A DNA stretch of 11,052 nucleotides. It comes from Gammaproteobacteria bacterium (GTDB taxonomy: Bacteria; Pseudomonadota; Gammaproteobacteria; JAJDOJ01). Of the stretch, positions 1 to 6,780 are shown piece after piece. The DNA lies in assembly GCA_027030565.1 (NCBI GenBank), contig JALVEU010000174.1, forward strand, positions 1 to 11,052. Direction: 5' to 3'. A program made the translations under genes and the position numbers. Numbering within the stretch: the first letter of the stretch is position 1; each line of letters starts with the position of its first letter. Under the pieces are notes generated by a model. It was not told the DNA's origin and did no database searches. It saw only the letters and a program-made list of their open reading frames with translations.

Positions 1-678
1 GGCCCGCAGGTTGGCCCAGGCTGCGCGCAGTACGGCCATGGGGTCCAGGCCATGGTGGGTGTAGAAATGGCGGTCCTCCACCACCAGCAGGGCCTGGATC
101 AGCAGCTCGGGCACGTCCGCCAGGCGCACCAGGATGCGGTCCTCACGGGAGGCCGGATAGATGCTCGCGATGGGCACGGGCTCCACACGCACCAGTTCCA
201 GAGCCCGTCCGGTGAGGGCCTCACGCAGGCGGACGACCCGCCCATCGGCGAAGTCCACGCGGGCCAGGAGCTCGGGAGCGGTGTCGGCCGGGAACGGGAA
301 TCCGCGGGTGTACAGATACACCGTGTCGCCGGCTCGTCGATACTCACCGGGCTCGCGCACCCGTGCCACCTTCCGGTAACGGAGCAGCCGCAGGGTCTCC
401 ACCAGGTGCTCGGGGCGCAGCCAGGCGCCCGGCTCGATCACCAGGGGTCGTGCGAAGACGCGGGCCGGAACGGCCCAGCGCTGGCCCTCGAAGCGGTCCC
501 GGATCTGGACGTCCAGCCAGACCAGCCAGGTCAGTCCGGCGCCCAATCCCACGAGCAGCAGCGCCAGCAACGGCGCCCGCACACGGGCCCAGAGGCTGCG
601 GCCACGGCTGCCCGCGGCGTTCCTGCGCATGACCGAGCGTTTTCTGCGGCGCGATGAGGGCGGGGAGGTCTTCGCCAT
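1..678 (-). CDS. mrcB: Penicillin-binding protein 1B, N-terminal part (runs off window edge)
   Basis: Class A penicillin-binding protein that polymerises lipid II and cross-links peptidoglycan in the periplasm; only the first 226 codons lie in the window. The start is an ATG at 678. A basic cytoplasmic tail (residues 1-35, with an RRRKR stretch) is followed by one membrane anchor (about 36-56). Next comes a UB2H-like region (about 62-150) with the PBP1B signatures RWAVPARVFARPL, PGEYRRAGD and YLYTRGFPF. The glycosyltransferase-51 domain begins near residue 165 and contains EDRHFYTHHGLDP; E201 is the expected catalytic glutamate, equivalent to E233 of E. coli PBP1B. The transpeptidase domain lies beyond position 1. 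No strong Shine-Dalgarno is visible, and a second in-frame ATG at codon 17 is possible but would remove part of the basic tail. The UB2H-type segment separates it from PBP1A, so I am confident of the 1B assignment. It is divergent from the kinase-fusion gene. Confidence 0.93.
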   Translation of the reverse strand, partial: MAKTSPPSSRRRKRSVMRRNAAGSRGRSLWARVRAPLLALLLVGLGAGLTWLVWLDVQIRDRFEGQRWAVPARVFARPLVIEPGAWLRPEHLVETLRLLRYRKVARVREPGEYRRAGDTVYLYTRGFPFPADTAPELLARVDFADGRVVRLREALTGRALELVRVEPVPIASIYPASREDRILVRLADVPELLIQALLVVEDRHFYTHHGLDPMAVLRAAWANLRA

Positions 679-746
679 GGCTTGCGAGAGAAAAGCGCCC
701 ATTCTACAGTCCCGGACCAGCTTGCATATTCGGAGGGCGCGCGAAC
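679..746. promoter_or_regulatory. Divergent intergenic region between mrcB and the kinase-fusion gene
   Basis: These 68 bases are the only space for promoters of two diverging genes. On the minus strand a TAGAAT hexamer (706 down to 701) could be a -10 for mrcB, about 22 bases before its ATG, but no good -35 sits at the right distance. On the plus strand I see no convincing -10/-35 pair. The region is AT-richer than the flanking genes, which fits a promoter zone. The assignment is inferred from gene orientation and not from a clear consensus. Confidence 0.25.
732..736 (+). promoter_or_regulatory. Ribosome binding site that fixes the GTG start at 747
   Basis: A GGAGG core lies 10 bases before the GTG at 747. 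It supports this start over upstream in-frame starts, which would extend the protein into the mrcB coding region with a sequence showing no family resemblance. Confidence 0.6.
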
Positions 747-2324
747 GTGAGCCATCCCCCGTTGGTCGCCGGACTGCTCCGGCCCGAGGCGTACCCACAC
801 CCTGTGCACAGGGTACGTCTCATCGAGACCCATATTTCCTATGTCTTTCTCACCGGTCGCTTCGCCTACAAGGTCAAGAAACCCGTGGAGCTGGGCTTCC
901 TCGACTATCGCGAGCTGGGGGCGCGCAAACGCTTCTGCGAGGAGGAACTGCGGCTCAACCGAAGGCTCGCGCCGCGCCTCTATCTAGAGGTGGTGCCGAT
1001 CACCGGAACGCAGCAGTCGCCGCGTGTCGGCGGCGAGGGCCCGGCCATCGAGTATGCCGTGAAGATGCGCGAATTCGACCAGCACGACCTGCTCCCCGAG
1101 CACCTGGACCGTGGCGACCTGGGGCCGGAGTTCTGGATGCGGCTCGCCCGGCAGGTCGCCGCGTTCCACGAGCGGATCGACCGAGCCGCACCGGACGATC
1201 CCTGGGGTGCCCCCGATTCGGTTTACCAAGCCATGCGCGACAATTTCGCCGCGGTGCGCCAATTCCTGGCACCGGCGCCGGAGCCGCCCGAACTGGGCAC
1301 GGTGGAGGCATGGACCGCCGAGCGTTACGAGGCCCTCAAACCCTTGCTGGAACAGCGCCGGAAAGGTGGGTTCATCCGCGAATGCCACGGTGACATGCAC
1401 CTGGGCAACATGGCCCTGATCGACGGTGAGCTCGCCATCTTCGACGGCATCGAATTCAATCCGGCGTTCCGCTGGATCGACATCCAGTCCGAACTGGCCT
1501 TCCTGCTCATGGACCTGGATGACCGCCACGCCGGTGCGGCGGGCCCCATCGTGCTCAATACCTGGCTCCAGGCCACCGGCGATTATGCGGGGCTCGCAGT
1601 GCTGCGCTTCTATCAGACGTATCGCGCCATGGTGCGGGCCAAGGTCGAGGCCATCCGCTCGAGCCAGGAGGGTCTGAGCAGCGACCAGCGGGCCGGCCAC
1701 CGGGAGCGCTGCCACGCCTATGTGAGGCTGGCCGCGGGGTATACCGAACAGCCGCGGCGCTTCCTGGCGATCACGTCCGGCGTCTCGGGCAGCGGTAAGT
1801 CCCGCGTGGCCGATCACTTGTCGCGTCTGAGCGGGGCCATCTGGCTGCGTTCCGACGTAGAGCGCAAGCGGCTCTTTGGCCTTGCCCCCCTGGAACGGGC
1901 CGAGGCTCCCCCCGGTCACGGCATCTATACCCCCCAGGCGAGCGAGAAGACGTACGCGGTGCTCGCCAACCTGGCCGCCACCGTACTGGAGGCCGGCTTC
2001 CCGGTGGTGGTGGACGCCACGTTTCTGGATCCAGCGCAGCGTACCGCCTTCCGTGAGTTGGGGGGGCACTTCGGGGTTCCGTTCCGCATCCTCTGGCTGG
2101 AGTGCGACCCACAGGTCTTGCATGAGCGGGTGCAGGGCCGTGCCCGGACCGGTGCCGACCCTTCCGATGCCACCGAAGCGGTGTTGGAGCGCCAGCTCGC
2201 CCGCCGCACACCACCCGGGGTAGAGGAACGCCCCTCGGTGCTGGAGATGGACAGTACCCGGACACCACCCGAGGTCCTTGCCCGGCAGGCCGCAAACGCA
2301 CTCGGTGTCCGCGAGCGCCGCTGA
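747..2324 (+). CDS. Bifunctional APH-like / P-loop kinase-like fusion protein
   Basis: Predicted cytoplasmic protein of 525 residues with two nucleotide-binding modules; the substrate is unknown. The N-terminal part (about 1-335) resembles aminoglycoside/choline-phosphotransferase-type kinases. It has the Brenner-type catalytic loop HGDMHLGN at residues 214-221 and a metal-binding-type aspartate, D233, in IFDGIEF. The C-terminal part (about 340-525) is a P-loop kinase-like domain with a Walker A motif GVSGSGKS at 345-352 (K351), followed by an LRSDVERKRLFGL segment typical of the family. This is the COG2187 plus COG0645 arrangement often labelled 'bifunctional aminoglycoside phosphotransferase/ATP-binding protein'; that name comes from fold similarity and does not show drug resistance. 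The GTG start is chosen for its GGAGG. It probably has its own promoter in the 68-base divergent region. No frameshift or missing catalytic residue is apparent. Confidence 0.85.
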   Translation: MSHPPLVAGLLRPEAYPHPVHRVRLIETHISYVFLTGRFAYKVKKPVELGFLDYRELGARKRFCEEELRLNRRLAPRLYLEVVPITGTQQSPRVGGEGPAIEYAVKMREFDQHDLLPEHLDRGDLGPEFWMRLARQVAAFHERIDRAAPDDPWGAPDSVYQAMRDNFAAVRQFLAPAPEPPELGTVEAWTAERYEALKPLLEQRRKGGFIRECHGDMHLGNMALIDGELAIFDGIEFNPAFRWIDIQSELAFLLMDLDDRHAGAAGPIVLNTWLQATGDYAGLAVLRFYQTYRAMVRAKVEAIRSSQEGLSSDQRAGHRERCHAYVRLAAGYTEQPRRFLAITSGVSGSGKSRVADHLSRLSGAIWLRSDVERKRLFGLAPLERAEAPPGHGIYTPQASEKTYAVLANLAATVLEAGFPVVVDATFLDPAQRTAFRELGGHFGVPFRILWLECDPQVLHERVQGRARTGADPSDATEAVLERQLARRTPPGVEERPSVLEMDSTRTPPEVLARQAANALGVRERR

Positions 2325-2350
2325 AATCGCCGGTCCGATGGGTATATGAT
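2322..2350 (+). promoter_or_regulatory. Possible weak sigma-70-type promoter before the DUF4412 gene
   Basis: A TATGAT hexamer at 2345-2350 is a good -10 candidate in an otherwise GC-rich 108-base gap. The hexamer at a 17-base distance (2322-2327, overlapping the upstream stop codon) is a poor -35. If used, transcription would start near 2357 and leave a leader of about 75 bases. The rest of the gap shows nothing I can name. Confidence 0.22.
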
Positions 2351-2421
2351 GAGCCGGCCGCGTGGTCCGAAGACGGGTGAACCGCCCGTTCGGCGCGCGA
2401 AAGCTGCAGTGACCAACCGAT

Positions 2422-2426
2422 GGAGG
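2422..2426 (+). promoter_or_regulatory. Ribosome binding site selecting the ATG at 2433
   Basis: A GGAGG core lies 6 bases before the ATG at 2433. It identifies this as the start, and the encoded N-terminus is then an intact signal peptide. The longer in-frame reading from 2346 would put 29 charged residues in front of it. Confidence 0.7.
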
Positions 2427-2432
2427 AACCCG

Positions 2433-3242
2433 ATGTCCACGAAGACCGCCGCCGTGTGCGGTGCCCTGATCCTGTTCGCCGGAGCCGGCGCGGCACTAGC
2501 CGATGCGACGCTCACCTACCAATCGCCTCGAACCGGCTCCAGTACGGTGATGATCCACAACGGCATGGTACGGATGACCACCCCTCAGCCGGGCGGCGGG
2601 GGAAGCTCGGTGTCCATCTTCGACAGCCACAAGGGCCGTTTCATCGTGCTCGACGAGGCGCGGCGTAGCTACATCGCCATGGACAAGGCCACGATCAGCG
2701 AGCAGGCCAAGCGCATGAAAGAGATGCAGGCACAGATGATGGCCCAGATGCGTGAGCGCATGAAGGACATGCCTGCGGAACAGCGCCAGATGATGGAACA
2801 GCAGATGGCACAGTTCGAAGAAGGCCGCAGCCGCCCGATGCCCAAGGTGGAGATCCGCAAGACCGGCAAAACCGAGGTGGTCAACGGGTTCCGCTGCACC
2901 GTGTATCAGTCGTACATCGACGGCAAACCGGCCAGCGAGGCCTGTGTCGCCGATCCCAAGAGCCTCGGCCTGAGCCCCCAGGACTACCAGGCCATCAAGG
3001 ACATGTTCGCGTTCATGGCCGACATGGCTCAGACCGTCAGCGGGTCACAGGGGCGCACGCCCCAGGGGTTCGAGGAGGTCCCCGGCCTGCCGGTGCGCAC
3101 CCGCGCCCCCGGCGGCGAGACGATGGAGCTCAAACGTGTGGAGACGCGACCACTGGACGACCAGTTGTTCCGGATCCCGGCCGGATACCAAAAGGCCCAG
3201 CCCATGCAGGGCTTCGGTCCCGGCCAGGGGCCACGGCGCTGA
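2433..3242 (+). CDS. Secreted DUF4412-type protein with methionine-rich helix
   Basis: Hypothetical exported protein of 269 residues; its biochemical role is unknown. Residues 1-23 form a typical Sec signal peptide (one lysine, a hydrophobic core, and ALA before D24), so the mature protein should be periplasmic. C9 sits inside the hydrophobic core and is not a lipobox cysteine. The mature part opens with beta-rich segments (TLTYQSPRTGSSTVMIHNG) of the kind grouped as DUF4412. It continues with a strongly amphipathic, probably coiled segment at about 84-132 rich in Met, Gln, Glu and Lys/Arg, with 12 methionines between 83 and 136. A second beta-rich part follows, in which two cysteines (FRCTVYQ and SEACVAD) could form a disulfide. 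The tail is Gly/Pro/Gln-rich. The start is fixed by GGAGG and the signal peptide. It is separated by 108 bases from the kinase-fusion gene and is probably its own unit, ending at the hairpin at 3251-3275. The family call is from remembered resemblance. Confidence 0.78.
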   Translation: MSTKTAAVCGALILFAGAGAALADATLTYQSPRTGSSTVMIHNGMVRMTTPQPGGGGSSVSIFDSHKGRFIVLDEARRSYIAMDKATISEQAKRMKEMQAQMMAQMRERMKDMPAEQRQMMEQQMAQFEEGRSRPMPKVEIRKTGKTEVVNGFRCTVYQSYIDGKPASEACVADPKSLGLSPQDYQAIKDMFAFMADMAQTVSGSQGRTPQGFEEVPGLPVRTRAPGGETMELKRVETRPLDDQLFRIPAGYQKAQPMQGFGPGQGPRR

Positions 3243-3250
3243 CCCCGCCG

Positions 3251-3275
3251 CCCCCGCACCTCGTCGGTGCGGGGG
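3251..3275. terminator. GC-rich hairpin between convergent genes
   Basis: CCCCCGCACC (3251-3260) pairs perfectly with GGTGCGGGGG (3266-3275) around a 5-base loop, 8 bases after the DUF4412 stop. It sits between that gene and the end of ispF on the other strand, so it may act in both directions. Neither strand has a T-run after the stem, so it is not a textbook intrinsic terminator. Confidence 0.6.
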
Positions 3276-3329
3276 CATCCGACCTGGGACCGAGCCCCTT
3301 ATCCCACAGGGGTGCCGGGTTCCGTGCAT

Positions 3330-3812
3330 CTACGCCGGTCGCAGCAGACAGACCGCGTGGGCGGCGATCCCCTCTTCGCGGCCCGCATAGCCGAGCCCCT
3401 CGGTGGTGGTCGCCTTGACATTCACCCGACCCATGTCGATCCCCAGATCGGCGGCCAGATTCGCACGCATGGCCTGGAGATGGGCCTGAAGCCGGGGCCG
3501 CTGGGCGATCACGGTGCAGTCGACGTTCACGGGGGCCAGGCTGCGCTGGGTCCTGAGCAGTTCCACCACGTGCCGAAGCAAGATGCGGCTGTCGGCATCG
3601 GCATAACGGGCGTCGGTGTCCGGGAAATGCCCACCGATGTCCCCCAGTGCGGCCGCACCCAGCAAGGCGTCGCACAACGCATGCACCAGCACGTCCCCGT
3701 CGGAGTGGGCGATCAGGCCTCGGGTGTGGGCGATGCGTACACCCCCCAGCACCACATGGTCGCCTGGTCCGAAACGATGGACGTCGAACCCGTGTCCGAT
3801 GCGCAGATCCAT
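3330..3812 (-). CDS. ispF: 2-C-methyl-D-erythritol 2,4-cyclodiphosphate synthase
   Basis: Converts 4-diphosphocytidyl-2-C-methyl-D-erythritol 2-phosphate to the 2,4-cyclodiphosphate with release of CMP, the fifth step of the MEP isoprenoid pathway, in the cytoplasm. The 160-residue product is full length for the family. The N-terminal RIGHGFDVH carries metal ligands D10 and H12, and H44 is the third, each two positions later than D8, H10 and H42 of E. coli IspF. AHSDGD and the ALGDIGGHFPDTD segment match the active-site loops, and the C-terminal VKATTTEGLGYAGREEGIAAHA is the usual CMP-binding/closing motif. I chose the ATG at 3812, whose first base overlaps the last base of the ispD stop (TGATG). 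A GTG at 3815 directly before it would add one residue. Translational coupling to ispD is likely. Confidence 0.97.
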   Translation of the reverse strand: MDLRIGHGFDVHRFGPGDHVVLGGVRIAHTRGLIAHSDGDVLVHALCDALLGAAALGDIGGHFPDTDARYADADSRILLRHVVELLRTQRSLAPVNVDCTVIAQRPRLQAHLQAMRANLAADLGIDMGRVNVKATTTEGLGYAGREEGIAAHAVCLLRPA

Positions 3813-4522
3813 CACCCGTATCCCCGTTGCCTGTGGAGAAAGAATTCCGCCAGCGCGAGATCCTCCGGACGAGTGATCTTGATGTTGTCGCCCCGGCCCT
3901 CGATGAGTAGCGGCCGGTGGCCCGCGTACTCCATGGCCGAGGCCTCGTCGGTGACCACGAGATTGCGTCCCAGTGCCTCACGCAAGGCCTCTCGAAGGGG
4001 ACCGAGTCGGAACATCTGTGGTGTGAGGGCGTGCCATAGCCTGGAGCGGTCCACCGTCTCCAGGATGTGTCCCCCCGCATCGTCCCGCTTCAGCGTGTCA
4101 CGCACAGGAACGGCCAGGATCCCGCCGGAGACCGATGTGCGGGCGCGAGCCACCAGTCGCTCGAGGTCCTCCAGCGTGAGGCAAGGCCTGGCCGCATCGT
4201 GAACCAGCACCCAGTCGGCCGGGCCAGCGATCTCGGCCAGCAGCTCCAAGGCGTTCAATACCGAGTGGCAGCGTTCCGCCCCCCCGGGGGCACGATGCAC
4301 GCGCTCCGAATCGGCCAGATTCAGCTCCCTCCAGTAAGGGTCGTCGCGACCCACCGCCACCACCACGGCCTGAATGGGCGGAAACGCAAGCAGCCGCCGC
4401 AGCGTGTGCTCGATCACCGTAGCCCCGCACAGCGGCAGATACTGCTTGGGCCGGTCGGCCCCCATCCTGCGTCCGACTCCAGCCGCGGGCACCACGGCCC
4501 ATAGCCGGTCCTTCCGGGTCAT
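3812..4522 (-). CDS. ispD: 2-C-methyl-D-erythritol 4-phosphate cytidylyltransferase
   Basis: Transfers CMP from CTP to 2-C-methyl-D-erythritol 4-phosphate, the third MEP-pathway step, in the cytoplasm. The 236 residues match the E. coli enzyme in length and order. The nucleotide-binding loop VVPAAGVGRRMGADRPKQY (10-28) has catalytic-type R19 and K26, equivalent to R20 and K27. Further matches are VLVHDAARPCL in the middle, then GGILAVPVRDTLKR, DRSRLWHALTPQMF, TDEASAMEY and, near the end, DNIKITRPEDLALAEFF. The reading frame stays open well upstream (to 4930), but the ATG at 4522 is the family start. The upstream part is out-of-frame reading of the SAM hydroxide adenosyltransferase gene. The ATG overlaps the upstream stop in an ATGA arrangement, which suggests coupled translation; a separate Shine-Dalgarno is weak. 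It overlaps ispF by one base at its 3' end. Confidence 0.97.
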   Translation of the reverse strand: MTRKDRLWAVVPAAGVGRRMGADRPKQYLPLCGATVIEHTLRRLLAFPPIQAVVVAVGRDDPYWRELNLADSERVHRAPGGAERCHSVLNALELLAEIAGPADWVLVHDAARPCLTLEDLERLVARARTSVSGGILAVPVRDTLKRDDAGGHILETVDRSRLWHALTPQMFRLGPLREALREALGRNLVVTDEASAMEYAGHRPLLIEGRGDNIKITRPEDLALAEFFLHRQRGYG

Positions 4523-5250
4523 GACGTCAGGATCCGTACCGGCGTACCCGGCCGCAGACCCAAGGTCTGCGCAGCGTTGCCCTCCCGAACCGCGATCTCC
4601 ACCAATCCACTGGCATTCTCGTACCAGAACGGCTGACCGGGTCGAACCGCGCAGAACGTCCGCGCCCAGGACAGCCGCCTCCCCCCAACCTCCAACCGGG
4701 CGCTGCGGTCCAGGCGGGTGACGCGGATCCCGGTCATGGCGTTCCCATAGCGATCCACATAGGCAACCGCCTCCAGATCGTCCGGGAGTGCGCGCAGGCG
4801 GCGCTGGTCCACCTCCGCCGGCTCCGCACCCCGCCACTCGCCGCGCGCGATGCTCGCCGCCACCGGGGCGAACACGTCGCGCCCGTGGAAGCTCGCCGGG
4901 ACCTGAGGCCCCGGAGGTGGCAGCCGCCACAGACGGGCATCCGGGGAACGCTTCAGGACCACGTCGAACAGACCGTTTCCCGGCCCCACGAACCGAAACC
5001 GCCCTGTGTCGACCACCACTGCGGGCCGGTCACCCCCGACGCCCGGATCGACCACACAGAGAAAGACGGTACCGGCCGGAAACGGCCGGATGAAGGCCGG
5101 CAACAGGTAGGCTGCACTGTTCACCGCGAAAGGCGGCAGATCCGACATGAGGTCGACCACGGGAACCTCGGGGGCCAGGGTCTTCAGCACAGCATGGACC
5201 TGCCCCAGGTAGGGACCCTCGACCCCAAAATCCGTGAACAGCGCAATCAC
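4519..5250 (-). CDS. S-adenosyl-L-methionine hydroxide adenosyltransferase (DUF62 family)
   Basis: Family members hydrolyse SAM to adenosine and methionine, using hydroxide as the nucleophile; the fluorinase and chlorinase enzymes are relatives. The product is cytoplasmic, 243 residues from the GTG at 5250. It begins MIALFTDFG, the standard family N-terminus. The catalytic Asp and Arg appear in VDPGVGGDRP as D68 and R75, and the His in FHGRDVF is H122. FVGPGNGLFD and DRYGNAMTG are other family signatures. A TTG at 5265 is an alternative start that adds five residues, but it lies 3 bases beyond the rplQ terminator stem, and the GTG gives family-standard numbering of D68 and R75. Neither has a clear Shine-Dalgarno. 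The 3' end overlaps the ispD start by four bases, so this gene probably heads an operon with ispD and ispF. The physiological role of this family in bacteria is poorly known. Confidence 0.9.
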   Translation of the reverse strand: MIALFTDFGVEGPYLGQVHAVLKTLAPEVPVVDLMSDLPPFAVNSAAYLLPAFIRPFPAGTVFLCVVDPGVGGDRPAVVVDTGRFRFVGPGNGLFDVVLKRSPDARLWRLPPPGPQVPASFHGRDVFAPVAASIARGEWRGAEPAEVDQRRLRALPDDLEAVAYVDRYGNAMTGIRVTRLDRSARLEVGGRRLSWARTFCAVRPGQPFWYENASGLVEIAVREGNAAQTLGLRPGTPVRILTS

Positions 5251-5268
5251 CGCAGTCCGGCCCAAATA

Positions 5269-5294
5269 CGAAGGGCCGGTGCCCCGGCCCTTCG
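5269..5294 (-). terminator. Probable intrinsic terminator of the spc/alpha operon
   Basis: Read on the minus strand, an 11-bp perfect stem (CGAAGGGCCGG with CCGGCCCTTCG) around a 4-base loop begins 26 bases after the rplQ stop and is followed by TATTTG. The stem is strong and the T-run short. It lies just before the SAM hydroxide adenosyltransferase gene, so read-through could still feed that gene. Confidence 0.75.
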
Positions 5295-5320
5295 CTCAAG
5301 CATCTCTTCGGCTGCCGTCC

Positions 5321-5704
5321 TCACTCGTTCTCAGTGACGCCCTCCACGGGGCGGTCCACCAGCTCCACATAGGCCATGGGGGCGTTGTCGCCCGGCCGGT
5401 AGCCACACTTGAGGATTCGCAGGTAACCACCCGGGCGCTCCCGGTAACGGGGCCCCAGCTCCGTGAACAGCTTGCCCACGGCCCGCTTGTCGCGCAACCG
5501 CGCGAAGGCCAGCCGACGCCGGGCCACGCTGTCCTCCTTGGCCAGGGTGATCAGGGGCTCCGCTACCCGGCGCAGCTCCTTGGCCTTGGGCAGGGTCGTC
5601 TTGATCAGCTCTTCCCGGAACAGGGAAACCGCCATGTTGCGAAACATCGCTTCGCGATGCTTCGTGGTGCGGTTCAGCTTCCTTCCTGCGTAGCGATGAC
5701 GCAT
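5321..5704 (-). CDS. rplQ: 50S ribosomal protein L17
   Basis: Structural protein of the large subunit near the exit-tunnel side, 127 residues, the same as E. coli. It opens with MRHRYAGRKLNRTTKHREAM, continues with FRNMAVSL and TTLPKAKELRRV, and carries LRILKCGYRPGDNAPMAY near the end, all hallmarks of L17. The ATG at 5704 has an AGGAG 9 bases upstream. It follows rpoA by 40 bases as the last gene of the alpha operon and is succeeded by the hairpin at 5269-5294. The acidic C-terminal tail is short. Confidence 0.98.
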   Translation of the reverse strand: MRHRYAGRKLNRTTKHREAMFRNMAVSLFREELIKTTLPKAKELRRVAEPLITLAKEDSVARRRLAFARLRDKRAVGKLFTELGPRYRERPGGYLRILKCGYRPGDNAPMAYVELVDRPVEGVTENE

Positions 5705-5744
5705 GACTCAGGTCTCCTGCAAGCACGTGTTGCGGCCGTTCGGC

Positions 5745-6722
5745 TCAGCCCTTGTTGAGCTCCGGCGGCGGCCAGTTCTCCAGTTTCATACCCAGCGACA
5801 GCCCGTGTTGGCCGAGCACGTCCTTGATTTCGGTGAGCGACTTCTTGCCCAGATTGGGGGTCTTGAGCAGCTCCACCTCGGTCTTCTGGATCAGGTCACC
5901 GATGTAGTGGATGTTTTCGGCCTTCAGGCAGTTGGCCGAACGTACGGTCAACTCCAGATCGTCCACCGGGCGCAACAGGATGGGATCGATCTCAGCGGCC
6001 TTTCGCTGGGGCTTCTCGTGCTCTTCGCCCTCGAGCTCCACCAGCACGGAGAGCTGCTGCTGGAGGATGCGCGCCGCCTCCCGTACCGTCTCCTCCGGGT
6101 CCACCGTGCCATTGGTCTCCAGGGTCAGGATCAGCCGGTCCAGATCGGTGCGCTGTTCCACACGGGCGCTCTCCACCGCGTAGGCCACGCGGCGGATGGG
6201 ACTGAAGCTGGCGTCCAGCACCAGATTGCCGATGTTGCGATACTCCTGCTGCCTGCGCACCGAGGCGGGCTGATAACCCCGTCCCATCTCCACCTTCATG
6301 CGCATGTTGAGCTGCGCGCCCTCGGTGAGCGTGGCGATGTGATGCTCGGGATTGACGATCTCGATATCGGCCTCGGCCTGGATGTCCGCGCCGGTCACCA
6401 CCCCGGGGCCCTGCTTGTTGATCTGCAGAAAGCCCTCGGCCTTGTCATTCATGCGAATGGCCAGCCCCTTGAGATTGAGCAGGATCTCGACCACGTCCTC
6501 CTTGACACCCTCGATGGCCGTGTACTCGTGGAGCACACCCTCGATCTCGGCCTCCACGACAGCCGCTCCCGGGATGGAGGAGAGGAGAATGCGCCGCAGG
6601 GCATTGCCCAGGGTATAGCCGTAGCCCCGCTCCAGGGGTTCGAGGACGATGCGAGCCTCCGTGGGGACCTCGCTCTGCACCTCCACCACCGTCGGCCTCA
6701 GCAATTCGTTCAACATGCCCAT
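5745..6722 (-). CDS. rpoA: DNA-directed RNA polymerase subunit alpha
   Basis: The alpha dimer nucleates polymerase assembly and contacts promoter UP elements and activators. The product is 325 residues (E. coli 329). The N-terminal domain (about 1-230) contains EPLERGYGYTLGNALRRILL, the beta/beta' assembly segment, and ARVEQRTDLDRLILTLETNG. A Glu/Lys-rich linker (about 231-245) follows. The C-terminal domain from about 246 starts DPILLRPVDDLELTVRSANC and ends with TPNLGKKSLTEIKDVL and ENWPPPE. The arginine in TVRSANCLKAE (about residue 261) corresponds to E. coli R265, which binds UP-element DNA, so UP-element recognition should be conserved. The ATG at 6722 is preceded by GGAG at 8 bases; a second ATG at 6716 is possible. 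An 89-base structured spacer separates it from rpsD. Confidence 0.98.
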   Translation of the reverse strand: MGMLNELLRPTVVEVQSEVPTEARIVLEPLERGYGYTLGNALRRILLSSIPGAAVVEAEIEGVLHEYTAIEGVKEDVVEILLNLKGLAIRMNDKAEGFLQINKQGPGVVTGADIQAEADIEIVNPEHHIATLTEGAQLNMRMKVEMGRGYQPASVRRQQEYRNIGNLVLDASFSPIRRVAYAVESARVEQRTDLDRLILTLETNGTVDPEETVREAARILQQQLSVLVELEGEEHEKPQRKAAEIDPILLRPVDDLELTVRSANCLKAENIHYIGDLIQKTEVELLKTPNLGKKSLTEIKDVLGQHGLSLGMKLENWPPPELNKG

Positions 6723-6743
6723 TTCTCGTCTCCGTATCGATGT

Positions 6744-6780
6744 GGCCGAACGAGGGTCCGGCCGACCTGCAAAGGGACCC
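6744..6780 (-). promoter_or_regulatory. Overlapping hairpins in the rpsD-rpoA spacer
   Basis: The 89-base spacer (6723-6811) is the longest gap inside the ribosomal block. It can form two stems that share base 6759: GGCCG (6744-6748) with CGGCC (6759-6763), and GGGTCC (6754-6759) with GGACCC (6775-6780). They cannot both form fully. This could tune expression of rpoA relative to the ribosomal genes, or be chance in GC-rich DNA. I see no convincing -10/-35 pair in the spacer. Confidence 0.25.

Noticed and set aside
52..657. Plus-strand open frame of 201 codons at the left edge
   Set aside because: The minus strand here encodes the PBP1B N-terminus with a membrane anchor and GT51 motif; the plus-strand frame is its shadow.
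747..1740. Aminoglycoside resistance gene
   Set aside because: The fold signature is shared by many small-molecule kinases. The fusion to a P-loop domain and the chromosomal context do not suggest drug resistance.
984..2123. Long minus-strand open frame (379 codons) opposite the kinase-fusion gene
   Set aside because: Antisense shadow of a real gene in GC-rich DNA. The translation is low-complexity with no family resemblance, while the plus strand encodes clear APH-like and Walker motifs.
4523..4930. Upstream in-frame extension of ispD
   Set aside because: The extension reads the SAM hydroxide adenosyltransferase gene out of frame. Family length and the ATGA junction place the ispD start at 4522.
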